Shown piece by piece: positions 39,534 through 50,762 of a DNA stretch of 64,000 nt. The DNA comes from Geosiphon pyriformis (lineage: Eukaryota; Glomeromycota; Glomeromycetes; Archaeosporales; Geosiphonaceae). Position 1 is the first letter of the stretch, and the number at the start of each line of letters is the position of its first letter. The DNA lies in NCBI GenBank assembly GCA_016748015.1, contig JAAOMT010000630.1:181357-245356 (forward strand), read 5' to 3'. Below the pieces are notes generated by a model, which saw only the letters and a program-made list of their open reading frames with translations, was not told the origin of the DNA and ran no database searches. A program made the translations under genes and the position numbers.

Positions 39534-41087
39534 CTACCAGTTTAAAGGCTGATAAACAGTAGCTTTAACTAAGGGATCTTCTCTAAAGAAATTGATGTTG
39601 GCATGATTGGGTCTTTGATTGAGAACATTATTATTGTTGGATTTGTTATTCTGGGTGTTATTATTTCTGGAAGCTAGAAAAGGCAATGGAGAATTGTTAT
39701 AGTCTCTGGAAAAGTGTCCAGTTAGTCCACAGTGATAGCACACAGGTGGGCCATAATTTTGTTGTCTTTGATATAGTGGTTGCTGGGTCTAATTGAAGCG
39801 GAGTTCAAATCTGAGTCTTTGGGGTTGCTGGTTGTCTCTGACTACTTGGGTTAATAGTTCTAATAGCCAGGCAAGATTAGCTGTGAGTCTATCTATTAAC
39901 TGTTTATTTGGGTCTTGAGTTTGGGCAGCAAAAGAAGTAGCAGCCATTTGAAGAGCAGAAGCCATAACAGGAGTAAGAGCAAAAACTAGAAGTGTGAATT
40001 CTAGGTGCATCCTTTGATTGTCTTCTATTCTCTGAGCAAGTTCAATGGCCATATCCATTGTGGGATTATCTTTTAAGGCCAGGAGGAGCCAAAGAGCATA
40101 TAATAGATCAGTTCTCAGTTCTTTTGTGAAAGAATGTATTTTCTGCTCTTCTGTCCAATTTTTTTTAGAGTCTATCTGTTTAATAAGTTTTCTTATTGCT
40201 TTGGCATATTCTGTCACAACTTCACCAGGGCCTTGAGTTCTTTTTTCTAATTCCATATGCCATTTTGAAATTAAGATGGGAGTTCTAAATTTCATTTCAA
40301 ATTGGGTAGTAAAAGAGGTGTTGTTTTCTCTAATATTTGTTGGTGCCCATTTAATGATTCTTTGTTAAGCATTAGCATTGGTTTCTTGTAAGAACCAAGT
40401 AGCAGGAGAGCCTTGGAGATAGCCACCAACAATTTGGAACTTGTATTTATTATTATATTGGTTTGTTGTAACAGCTCTCTCAAAATCATTCAGCCATTCG
40501 ATTGGATCTTGGGCATTACCTCTGAATAATAGTAATGGGGTGTTGTTTCTTCGTCTTAAAGCAGTCTGTATACCTTAGAGGGTGATCAGAATGTTTTGTT
40601 GCAGAGGGTCTTAAGCCATTGGTTCAGGTGTAACTGTTTGTGTAGAGTGTTCTGATTCACTTGAAAAGAGATCAAAAACAGGAATGGTTTGATAGCTTTC
40701 TTCTTCTGTTTTAAGAGAAGTTTCTGTTGATTGATAGGCAGCAATCCAAATGTGGATTTGATGATTCAGATATTCGAAATTAGGGGGCTGTTGTTCAAAG
40801 GTTGTAGAATATAAGAGCTGATTGATACTGTTGTTTCTTTCTTTAAAGTCATCTTCAAAATAAGCTTGGTCAAAGTAATAAGTTGTATAAACTGTGTAGG
40901 TTTTAGCTGAATGCTTGTTCAAAAACCAGTTCCAAAAGTCTTGGAATTGTCTGCTGGATTGTTTTTCAATAGGAAAGCAAATCAAGCAAGAGGGCAAAGG
41001 ATTGAGTTTAATAAAGTCTAAATCGTTTTTGTTGTGTGCTTCAAAGTGTTCTTCTAATTGTTGTGGCAGATATGAATAATCACCCAT
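39534..41087 (-). pseudogene. Ty3 gag: capsid-like region and zinc knuckle, broken
   Basis: It starts MGDYSYLPQQLEEHFEAHN. The frame is constant to the end, with stops near 40608, 40560, 40370 and 39790. The middle part (APTNIRENN, WHMELEKRTQGPGEVVTEYA, YALWLLLALKDN) resembles Ty3 Gag capsid. The knuckle at 39700-39745 reads CYHCGLTGHFSRDY: the last Cys of CX2CX4HX4C is Tyr, a TGC-to-TAC type change. The frame ends with QPLNW-stop at 39534. The pol frame is shifted by -1 relative to gag. Confidence 0.85.
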
Positions 41088-41115
41088 ACAATAGGAAACA
41101 AAGTAGAATTTGACA

Positions 41116-41133
41116 ATCTTACAGGAAGCACCA
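41116..41133 (-). promoter_or_regulatory. Primer-binding site of the Ty3 element
   Basis: On the - strand, TGGTGCTTCCTGTAAGAT starts six bases inside the 5' LTR. TGG matches a tRNA CCA end. It shares TGGTGC with the site at 32211. The tRNA was not identified. Confidence 0.6.
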
Positions 41134-41652
41134 CTTTTATGTTACAGATTGGAGTAACAAGCTAACGGATAGCAAGGGAGAACAAGATTGTAGGGTGATG
41201 GAAATAATCAAAAAGGAATTCAACTTCAAAGAGTGAATTGAATAAGTAGGAATTCAATATGCAAGATTAGTCTCATAAAATATCTCAGTCACTATACTTT
41301 TCAAAAAGATAATTGGAGAATCTGAAGGTAGAGGGATAGTCTGTACTGTCAACAATTGATCATGCCTGGTATAATTCTATGTCTCACATTGGCACTCTTA
41401 GAATTCAATATCAGGTATCAAATATACTCTTCAGTCATATTTTATTCAATAGTCTTCAAATGCTGCAATTACACATTTTAGGAAAAAGATAAGTAAATGC
41501 CAACAAGTAATCTTTTATGTTTAAGATGTTTAGATACTTGAAGATAAGAAAAGAGAAATTAGTGATAAGAAAATAATTAAGATGAAAGTTGTTATTTTAT
41601 TTATTTATTTTTTTTGATTCTTATATGCTTTTCTACAGCTATGAAATTCATT

Positions 41653-41662
41653 GCTTATATAG
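41653..41662 (-). promoter_or_regulatory. TATA-like box of the Ty3 LTR promoter
   Basis: The sequence reads ctatataagc on the - strand. It lies 12-13 bases downstream of the minisatellite in element sense, and the arrangement is the same in the solo LTR (about 7733-7742). Promoter function is inferred from position and sequence. Confidence 0.5.
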
Positions 41663-41674
41663 TTGTCAAAAGTA

Positions 41675-41793
41675 GTCAATGATTAGGTCAATGACTAGGT
41701 CAATAATCAGATCAATGGTTAGGTCAATAATCAGGTCATTGATCAGGTTAATAATTAGGTCAACAGTCAGGTCATTGATCAGGTCAATGATCA
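41675..41793. repeat. 12-bp minisatellite inside the Ty3 5' LTR
   Basis: About ten imperfect units of GTCAATGATCAG (for example gtcaatgattag, gtcattgatcag, gtcaataatcag). The length of 119 bases equals that of the array at 7754-7872, although single units differ. It lies directly upstream of the TATA-like box in element sense, the position of an enhancer. Confidence 0.9.
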
Positions 41794-41881
41794 CTATCTA
41801 AAAATAGTGTGGCTAATTTATATGACATCAGTGACTAATACATATGATAATTAATAAAAAGTATAAGTTTCAACTGTAACA

Positions 41882-42375
41882 CTATCTTAATCTACTTTTT
41901 ACTATCAATACTTTATGTTAATAGCTGTTGATACTTAACTATGCTAAAACAATAGTTCTTGATTATGGTTATTGATAGAATATTAATATTTATTGCCTTG
42001 GCTTATTTTTTATTTTTTTTTATTTTATTTTGAGATTTTTTGTTGTTTTCTAATTGATTAAAGAATTGAGTGCTAAGTTATTAATGTCAAGAATAGCTTA
42101 GTAAAAAACCCAAATAGAAGAGTACAGAGTGAAAATTGGATAGTTTACCAAAAGAACACAACTATTAAAATAAACTGGCCATCAAGTTAAAAAAAAAAAA
42201 TTGGGAAACTTATTACAAAAGAATTGCACATTTTGAACTTTTGTTTATTATACAAAGAACTCAACCAAAACTTTCAAATACAAAACCTTTAGATAATCAT
42301 CAACCATATTAGTTATTGAGCACCAAGTTATAGGTTTGTTATTTGATTTGAGACTCCAAATAATCATCTGTAACA
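41882..42375 (-). repeat. Family-X LTR-like repeat, truncated copy
   Basis: In reverse it begins TGTTACAGATGATTATTTGGAG and follows the other family-X copies for about 490 bases. It is cut off at 41882 by the Ty3 LTR. The base just outside its start is in family-Z sequence, with ACAC adjoining, so it had inserted into a Z LTR. Confidence 0.65.
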
Positions 42376-42558
42376 ACACAAAGTAACTGGCACAAAATTG
42401 ACCATTCTACTTATAAGCTTAGCAGTTCAAATTATAAGAGATAATTTGAAGATAAATTCAGTTATTGGAGATTTAACTGCTTTCAAAAAATACAAAATTA
42501 GCAACAGATAAACATTAATAATATTTAAAAAAAGAGACCAAAAACCTCTGATAATAAC
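42376..42558 (+). repeat. Family-Z LTR end fragment
   Basis: It matches the terminal ~180 bases of the Z LTR in + orientation: gtaactggcac, cttagcagttcaaattataag, gataaattcagttattgg and the end cctctgataataaca. It is cut on the left by the family-X repeat. Confidence 0.75.
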
Positions 42559-43062
42559 AGCTAAAATCTTTGGTTAAGAAACACAGTTAGAAGCAGTTAA
42601 AATCTACATCACATATCAATAAATTATTAATTACTATTTGAATCCATGTTATTATTATTTGATTAATACTTCATGTTAATAGAATCTAATATTTAATCAT
42701 ACTGAAACAATAGCTCTTGATTATGGCTATTAATGGAATACTAATTTCTTCTTTTTTTTATTTTTTTATTTTTTTATTTTTATAGTCTGGTAAAAGATTC
42801 AGAAATAAGGATATAAAATTTATAACTTAATAGATAACTTACCAAAAAGATATAACTGTCAAAATAAACCAACCACTGTGTTAAAAAAAAATTTGATAAA
42901 ATCAATATTCCAGAAAGCTACTGAAAACAACCATTAAATTTTTGTTTATTATACAAAAAACTTCAACTCAAAACCTTCAGATATTATCAACTATATTACT
43001 TATTAAACACCAAGTTATGAGTTTGTTATTTATATCAACACTCTAAATAATCATTTATAACA
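42559..43062 (-). repeat. Family-X LTR-like repeat, copy 3
   Basis: Reverse orientation. It begins (at 43062) TGTTATAAATGATTATTTAGAG and runs about 500 bases in parallel with the copies at 42375 and 44315. Its far end at 42559 touches a family-Z fragment, so it may be incomplete. Confidence 0.6.
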
Positions 43063-44314
43063 ACATTTAAGATTGTCTTTTTATTTTATGTTTGGCTTAA
43101 CACTAATAAAAATAGAGTTTTTGAAAAGCAAATTTGATTTAAAGTAATGTTAAATCAAAAAATATTTTCAGTTGTTTGTTTAAAGTTAAAAAAAATTATT
43201 GCAAATCTAAAATGTTTAAGTTTAAAAGAATTGAAGCAATCACTATAAGATATACAATTAAAAAAAAATAGAAAATTTTTGTTCAAATAAAGGCTACATA
43301 ATTAAAAATATATTAGAAAAGCTCTTTTACAAGATAATACTAAATTATTTGACAGTTGATAAAGAGCTGGTTTTGGATCTAATAATATTAAATTTAAAGT
43401 TGATACAATTATAGAAAATTGAATCAAGAAGCAAGCAGATTCAAAATTTTTGTCTAAACATTGAGTTGGTTAATATGTTTTTTAAACTATGTAAATAATA
43501 ATGTATTTTCAAATGTTATGAATGTCATTGGTCTTGAAAAATTGAATTAAGTAGTCAAAATTTTGCCAAATAAAAAGATTACTGGTCTTAATAGCATTTT
43601 TAATAAGTTGTAAAAACATTGTAGTAATAATATTTTTAAGTGTTTTTTGAATTTTCTAAACTTATGTTTAATTTTGAATACAGTTTTAACTCTGTAAAGA
43701 AGAATATAAGTTTTAATAATATCTAAGTTTTATAAATAGAATAGGATTCTAATAAACATTCAATTTATTATCCTAATCAAATTAACTAGAAAAATTCTTT
43801 CTAAGATTTTATTAAATCAGATTTTGGTTACTTGTAGCAAATTTAATATTTTTTGTAGAAATAACTTTTTTGTCTTAAAAGATATTTTAATACAGTCTCC
43901 AATTTTTGCTGTTGGTTCAATAATTAAGAATGTTTTAAAAAAAAACAAAGAGATTTGATTAGTTTTGTAAAACATATACAAAGCATATGATTTTATTAGT
44001 TGACACTATTTGAAAACTAGTTTGTAGTATATTAAAATATGTGAGAGATTTATTAATTTTTTTGACAGTATTTACAAGAATAAAATAAACAAAGTTATAA
44101 CAGACTTTGGTCTTATAAATAGATATTTTGTACATAATAAACTAGATTAAAGTGAGATGGTTTTCTTTTTTCTTTAAAAAATTTTCTATAATTCTCTTTT
44201 ATATAAAATTAAAAAACACAAACATTTGTGTAAATATTGGATTAATACCAAATTTGTGGCCAAAATAGACAAAATAAAAACAAAAAAAAGAAAAACTTTC
44301 TTTCTTTTAGCCAG

Positions 44315-45135
44315 TATTACAAATAATTATTTGGAATGTTAGAATAAATAACAAACTCATAATTTGGTGCTTAATAGCTGCTGATAATATCGATTTCTGA
44401 AGGTTTTTATAATTTAAAGAGTTTGGTTGAGTTCTTTGTATAATAAACAAAGATTTAATTAATAGTTTTTTCTCAATTTCTGTTTTTAGCATAATAGTCA
44501 ATTTAGTCTAACAGTTATGTTTTTCTGACAAGCTATTTTTTTTTCTGAATTTATTATTTTTGTTTTATGGGTTTTTTATTAGACTATTTTTGACATTAAT
44601 ATCTCAGTACTTAATTCCTTAATCAATTTAGTTAACAATAAAAAACAAAACAAGATAAAAAAAATAAAAAATTATTATTCTAATAATACTCATAATTAAG
44701 AGCTATTGTTTTAATATGCTTAAGTAATAAATATTATCAACATAAGTTATTGATTAAGTTGAAAAATAATAATGTTAATTCAATAATATAAATAACATGA
44801 ATTGAATAATAAACAATAATTTTATTTAATATTTAGATAATTCTATTTTAAGATATAGAAAACTAACTTTAAAAAAAAAGATATTTAATTACTTGTTAGT
44901 TGAAACTTGTTTAAATCTAATTAACTATTTTTTTGTTTTTGATACTACTACTATATATACAATTTTTTTATTACATAAGATTTTTTAAAATCTTTTAATT
45001 TCTTAAGAGAAATTCTACAATTCTGTAATTTTTTGAGAAAAATTCTGGAATTCTGGAATTCTTCTTTTTATTATACTGATTTTCTATTGGCTATTTTTTT
45101 TACTTATTATGATTCCTATTTTTTTATAAATAACA
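44315..45135 (+). repeat. Family-X LTR-like repeat (821 bp) inserted in LINE copy 4
   Basis: It begins tattacaaataattatttgg and ends ttataaataaca, decayed versions of TGTTA...TAACA. It interrupts LINE copy 4 exactly within the codons that read GCCGG in LINE copy 2. The flanks are CCAG (44311-44314) and CTGG (45136-45139). Both come from CCGG by single C-to-T/G-to-A changes, as expected for a 4-bp duplication that later decayed. No coding region is seen inside. Confidence 0.75.
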
Positions 45136-46440
45136 CTGGTATTTTTATTGATAATATTATCTGGATTGAAAATGACCAGATATCTATACAGTATATTTTG
45201 AATATTGTCAGTAAGTTTTTTTTATTTAATAATATCTTAATTAATAATGATAAAACAGTGGCTATTTCTATTAATCAAAAAGTTAAGAATGCTTTTTTGA
45301 AAATTAATAGACTGCCAATTTTAATTGCCAAGAGTAATATACTACACAAATATTTGAGGATTTTTTTGTTAACAGATAATCTGTCCAAGTTTAGTTTGGT
45401 CAAAACTTATTTTAATAACAATTTTTTTTGAATATAATGTTAAAAAAAACTATTACAAATAAACAATACTTCTATTTGGTTTTGGCTGTTTTACAGCCTA
45501 TAATTGAATATTAATCACAGTTCAATTTTGTTTTTTTTGAAACATGTTGCTGCTAAAATGTTATGATCAAGAAAAGTCTTAAGTTAAAAACTGACTTGTT
45601 TTGAAACTTTTCTAGTAAAAAACTATATTATTTTTTTTATATAATCTAAAAACATTCAAACAAATTCAGACTAAAGAAAAGATTATCTTAATAATTGTTT
45701 TTGTGAATACTATTGGCATTTTTAGTTAGTTTTTCAATTCCAGATTTTTAGATTTACAGATTTTAAATTAGACTTTTTTGAATTTTTTGCAGCATCTAAT
45801 TAAGTTACAAGTCAGCTCTTTCAACAATTTTTTGGCTGAAATAATGTGTATTTTTTTGGAAAATAATTTGTTTTGTATATTTCTCAGTCCTAGTAAATTT
45901 TTTATGTTAATTGTTTTGAAAACTTCAATGTACTTTAATAAGATTGATTCTCTGAAAAAATTCAGTATGGCTTTTTGTGATAGGCTTTTAGATAAGTAAA
46001 GCAGAATTATGGATTAAAAAACTTTCTATTACTAAAAAAAACTAGATCCTAAGAGATTTATGTCTTTTTGGTTTGCTTTGACATTAAGATTTTTACATAA
46101 TTTTAATTTTGTGTTGAAATCTTTTAATGTGATTTCTGAATTGGCAAATATTAGTGTTTTGTTAATAGATAAGTTTTCAACTTTGAAAAAACATCTACAT
46201 AAGATTTGGTCAAATTTAGTTAATATGTATATCAATAGATCTTTAAAAAATTTAAGTTCTGTTGTTATTATAGATAGGACTGTTGTTTATTTTTTTGAAG
46301 TAGATTTGGAAGTTGAAGTCAAAGTTTATAAGTTGTTGTCTTTAATATTGACCAAATTACAAGTCATTACTCTTTTTCTAAAATACATGTTTTTTTTTGT
46401 GCTGTAGTTATGTACTTAAATAGTTAGGCTGTTATAGATA

Positions 46441-47772
46441 CAAGGAGATATAAAAAGTATTGGACACTTTTATAATATGTTATATAAAAGAACTAACTTA
46501 TGAATTGTTAATTTTTTTTTATTATATTAAAATACATGTTAGTATTTTGTTTGACCCCCATTTGCTTCAAGAATAGCTTGAACTTGATGTGACATAGACT
46601 TGATCAAATTATAATAGTAATTTACAGATATTGTATCTCATTCTTCCTTAACTCACTGTTCCAATTGTACAATATTTGAGGATTGTGAATTACATTGACG
46701 AATTTTAACTTCAATATATGACCAAAAATTTTCTATTGGAGTAATATCAGGACTTTGTGCTGGCCAAGGAAGTAATTCAACATTTGAAGAGGTAAGAAAA
46801 GAATGCACGACTTTTGATGTGTGAATTGGTGTATTGTCTTCCTAAAAAAAAAACTTTTTTTTAGTTTTTTTTGCATGAAGTTTTACCATAGGAATTGCAT
46901 AATTAGCCAAGGTTTTATGGTGTATAACTCCAGTAATATGACCAACCAAAGGAACTAAAGGACCCAAACCAACCCATGAAAAACATTCCCAAAACATGCG
47001 ACCAAAGCTTTTTCTAACTGTGACTGCAATACAATTCTTATAAAACTCTTCGGAAGGTTTACGTCATATACATCCAAATCCTGTAGTCCTAAATTGTGTA
47101 TATGTAGATTCATTTGACCAAACAACTCATTTAAAATCTTTTACTGTCCAATTTTCATAAGTACAAGCCCATTGTAAACGTTTTTCTTTATTTGATTTGG
47201 AAATTAATGGCTTGAGATGAGGAATATACGAGCAAAGTCCTTCTTGAGCTAATCTAATTCGAATAGTTTGTATAGAAATAGATTTGTTGGTATCTTTAAT
47301 AAAATTCAATCATATTTGAGAAAGAGTTTGACAGCAGGTTTCTTTATTCATTATTATTGAATATTTGAGTTGTTCACATGTGCATTTGTCAAGAATTTGT
47401 GGTCAGCCCGTTTGTTTTTTAGGAAGTTTTTTTAGCTCATATGACTTTCATATACATATTACAGAAGAACGTAAACATCCAATAGTCATTGAAATCTTAC
47501 TATTTGTATGTCCTAACTTTTTGGTATTCAGAAAGTTCTTTTCTAAGACACATTTAATGTGGTAAATTTTTTTACGACAAAAATGTTTGATATTTTATAA
47601 ATACATGTATGATCTACTGTTGTGTTTTACAAGGACGCGATTTATGTTGATTTGTAGATTATAACTATAAGTAATTATAAAAAAAATTATGGCTTAAATT
47701 GATAATAGTATTATTATATATAGCCTTTTTTATATATTATATTAAGTGTCCAATACTTTTTATACCTCCCTG
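46441..47772 (-). mobile_element. Tc1/mariner-type DNA transposon nested in LINE copy 4
   Basis: Terminal inverted repeats of 29 bases (left caaggagatataaaaagtat..., right end ...tatacctccctg) match at 27 of 29 positions. TA is present on both sides (46439-46440 and 47773-47774), the standard target duplication. The element is 1,332 bp and carries one DD34E transposase on the - strand. The LINE RNase H reading resumes directly on the other side. Confidence 0.95.
46539..47570 (-). pseudogene. Tc1-like DD34E transposase, inactive
   Basis: It has a paired-type HTH (MTIGCLRSSVICI, QILDKCTCEQLKYSI, then SIQTIRIRLAQEGLCSYIPHLK), followed by KRLQWACTYENWTVKDF. The catalytic core reads VVWSNEST (the first Asp of WSDES is Asn), EDNTPIHTSKVV and SPDITPIENFW. 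Exactly 34 residues lie between the second Asp and the Glu. About eight in-frame stops interrupt it; several are Trp codons turned to TGA (for example before VVWSN and in EE-stop-DT), and a TAG precedes EDN where Gln is usual. Its start codon is unclear. Confidence 0.92.
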
Positions 47773-48965
47773 TACATATATATTAGAATTGAAGTTTTTG
47801 AGTTTTAATTTTCATGATTGCTGTTGAATAGAGAGAAAACATATTGCAAACTTAGTTAAAAATAAAAAAATTTTAGTGATTTGATCAAAAATTAAAAGAC
47901 ATTTAGAGATTTTAAACAATATTTGTGCTAATACTTTAGTAAGTAAGACTGCATATTTGTTTTTACTATTATCTAGCAATATATGTAAATGCTTTATTAA
48001 GATTAATGGTTTAATAGTTTTTAGTAATATTTATTATTTTGTTTATGATATTTATAGATTAATAAATTGTATTTGCTAAAAAGCTAAGCCTAATTTTAGA
48101 ATAATTAAGAGTTTTTTGGTTTATAAAATTAATTGAATTTATACTGCTATAATTTAGTATCTAGATGTACATAGCTTTTAAATTTCATTAATAAAACTTT
48201 AGCTGGTTTGTGCACATATTTTATGAAAACAGTTTACAGAAAATTGTTTGTTGTAGTCAAAAAAAAAACTTTATAATAGAGATTATCTAGGCATTTTATG
48301 TTTATAGTATAAGAAAATTGAGTTTTCTGATTATGTATTTATATATTTACAAAAAACTGACTCTTACAGAAAAATAATTTTTAACCAAGTTTTGGTTTAG
48401 AGATTTTTGATAAAGCTTCATGTTTTGTTGTCTTCTATGATAATAGAATTATTTTTAATATATTTGTTAAATGTTGAATTATACATACTTTTTTACAAGA
48501 ACTTTGTTCTTAAAGATTAGTATAGTAAAACAATACAGATATTCAATAACCATAAAAAAATTATTTATGTATTAGTTAATTTTGTACATGAATTGGATAA
48601 ATGTTATTGTTTTGTTTTGTAGAAGTTTAGATTTAAGTTTAGATACAAAGTTAACACAAAAAAACACAAGTTAATTGGTAATAATGAAATAGTATTTAAT
48701 GTTTTTTGTATTTTGAAGACTGGATTATTAGATAAGATAATCAAATTGATTAGTATTAACAAATCTTTTAGTGTTAGTTTTGGTTTTTATAAATCTTGTT
48801 TGTTTTTTTAGGTCTAAATAAAAAAGTTTTTGTTTATATAAATATGTAATATTGTTTTGATTAGTTCAAGTAATTGGTTACATATAAAAAAAGCATAAAT
48901 TATATTTAGTTAAAACTTTTAATTTTGGTTTTATATACTAAATAATAATTAAGTTGTACTTATTA

Positions 48966-49365
48966 ATATAATAATAATAATAATAATAAATTATCATTTT
49001 TTTTATTAATAATTTATTAACTATTTTATTTAATATAATTAAGATTTTTAATGTAAATTTTAAGTTATTAAAATAATTTTTTCTTTTTTTTTAAATTTAA
49101 ATAAAGATATTATTATTAAAATAAACATATAATATAATTATAACTAATTATATTTGAAAAATATATAAGTTATATTTAATTTAAAATATTTAATTATTAT
49201 ATTATATTAAATTGTAATTGAACTTTATTTATTAAATAAAAATAATAATAAAAATATAATTTTTAAAAAAACATTAAAACAATCTAATTTTATAATAAAT
49301 TAAATTATAAAAAACTTTAATTATTTTAATAAGTTATAAATTAAAACAGTAAAACATATTGGAAA
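48966..49365. other. AT-rich spacer, nothing recognised
   Basis: Almost pure A/T between the tail of LINE copy 4 and the 5' UTR of LINE copy 3. It includes a short (TAA)n run at about 48966-48990 that may be the tail of copy 4. No gene or repeat family can be assigned. Confidence 0.6.
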
Positions 49366-49786
49366 AAACTCTTTCTTTCGTTAATCCCCCGGTCACAACA
49401 AGAGCTTTGAGTCATCACTGAAATAGCCTTCCTTTTCCCTTTCCCCTTCACCTTTCTCCAGTTATTTCTTCAGACATTCCCCCTTTTGTTGCTATGAAAC
49501 TGGTGGACTTTGCTGCTGGTGGTTTTGGGTCCATTTCAGCTGGGTTGGGAACTCAGTCTGGTGTCAAAAATAAGCGCTTGGTTGGTCTTCATTCTCACGG
49601 TGCATCCTATAAGAAGCTGAAGAAATCTGTGATGATTGACAGGTTGGTGGAGTCGTCTACTGGTGTCTCAAACATTATGGTGTTATGGTTTAAGAATTTA
49701 GCAAAAAGAATCATAAAAATAATACAAACTATTCAATCATAATATAGCACAGTAATAATCTTAAAAAGGTAATGATTAACATAATA

Positions 49787-49877
49787 GCAAACACCATCTC
49801 GCAATAGTGGCAAGCACCAATTCACAATAGCAGCCAACACCAACTGGTGATAGCAGCAAGCACCAGGTTGAAATATC
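49787..49877. repeat. 23-bp tandem repeat, about four units
   Basis: Units gcaaacaccatctcgcaata, gcaagcaccaattcacaata, gccaacaccaactggtgata and gcaagcaccaggttgaaata (first 20 bases of each shown) repeat every 23 bases inside the LTR-like insertion. The sequence is richer in C than the surrounding DNA. Confidence 0.8.
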
Positions 49878-50040
49878 AAAAAGAAAGTATTTTCTCGTAG
49901 AACTACAAACATATATATATACAGTAGTTTTAATATTGGGAAAGAATTAATCAAGTAATAAAAATCATAACTTATCAAGCAATAGATCCAATTTTATTCA
50001 ACAAACTCCACTTTAAATCATACTTTCAAATTAAATATCC

Positions 50041-50762
50041 NNNNNNNNNNNNNNNNNNNNNNNNNNNNNNNNNNNNNNNNNNNNNNNNNNNNNNNNNNNN
50101 NNNNNNNNNNNNNNNNNNNNNNNNNNNNNNNNNNNNNNNNNNNNNNNNNNNNNNNNNNNNNNNNNNNNNNNNNNNNNNNNNNNNNNNNNNNNNNNNNNNN
50201 NNNNNNNNNNNNNNNNNNNNNNNNNNNNNNNNNNNNNNNNNNNNNNNNNNNNNNNNNNNNNNNNNNNNNNNNNNNNNNNNNNNNNNNNNNNNNNNNNNNN
50301 NNNNNNNNNNNNNNNNNNNNNNNNNNNNNNNNNNNNNNNNNNNNNNNNNNNNNNNNNNNNNNNNNNNNNNNNNNNNNNNNNNNNNNNNNNNNNNNNNNNN
50401 NNNNNNNNNNNNNNNNNNNNNNNNNNNNNNNNNNNNNNNNNNNNNNNNNNNNNNNNNNNNNNNNNNNNNNNNNNNNNNNNNNNNNNNNNNNNNNNNNNNN
50501 NNNNNNNNNNNNNNNNNNNNNNNNNNNNNNNNNNNNNNNNNNNNNNNNNNNNNNNNNNNNNNNNNNNNNNNNNNNNNNNNNNNNNNNNNNNNNNNNNNNN
50601 NNNNNNNNNNNNNNNNNNNNNNNNNNNNNNNNNNNNNNNNNNNNNNNNNNNNNNNNNNNNNNNNNNNNNNNNNNNNNNNNNNNNNNNNNNNNNNNNNNNN
50701 NNNNNNNNNNNNNNNNNNNNNNNNNNNNNNNNNNNNNNNNNNNNNNNNNNNNNNNNNNNNNN
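50041..50762. other. Assembly gap (N run)
   Basis: 722 undetermined bases lie inside the LTR-like insertion of LINE copy 3. Any frame crossing them is meaningless. Confidence 1.

Larger units (their letters stand above)
36499..41881 (-). mobile_element. Ty3/Gypsy retrotransposon, 3'-truncated, with 5' LTR
   Basis: Right to left: 5' LTR 41881-41140, primer-binding site, gag 41087-39534, protease, RT, RNase H, and the zinc-binding start of integrase ending at 36499. The rest of integrase and the 3' LTR are missing, replaced by a family-Z LTR fragment. It is much less decayed than the dUTPase-bearing Ty3 copies and lacks a dUTPase between protease and RT, so it is a separate family. Its LTR relative is the solo copy at 7244-7959. 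Confidence 0.9.
41140..41881 (-). repeat. 5' LTR of the Ty3 element
   Basis: It has TG..CA ends in the form TGTTACAG...CTGTAACA (8-base inverted ends) and a length of 742. On the - strand the order is minisatellite (41793-41675), TATA-like CTATATAAGC (about 41653-41662), and then the transcribed part. The flank right of 41881 (CTAT) cannot be compared because the other end of the element is lost. Confidence 0.92.
43090..48965 (+). mobile_element. LINE copy 4, strongly decayed, with two nested insertions
   Basis: This is ORF2 sequence only; the 5' part is missing. Segments align in order with LINE copy 3. The RT linker and fingers lie at 43100-43700, the RT core up to 44310, FIDNIIWIENDQ...LINNDKTVAISIN at about 45130-45300 (FVDD now FIDN), and the connection at 45780-46000. 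RNase H starts at about 46240 (IIDRTVVYFFEVD, TKLQVITLFLKY) and resumes after the Tc1 element at 47775. The 3' region runs to about 48965 with a TAA/ATA-rich tail. Stops appear every few codons. Confidence 0.8.

Noticed and set aside
44315-45135. hAT-type MITE with an 8-bp duplication (ccagtatt / ctggtatt)
   Set aside because: The ends read as TG..CA-like (TGTTA...TAACA) and a 4-bp CCGG duplication matches the LINE target in copy 2; an LTR explains the data better, though not with certainty.
46441-47772. Active transposase gene
   Set aside because: The first catalytic Asp is lost and about eight stops interrupt the frame.
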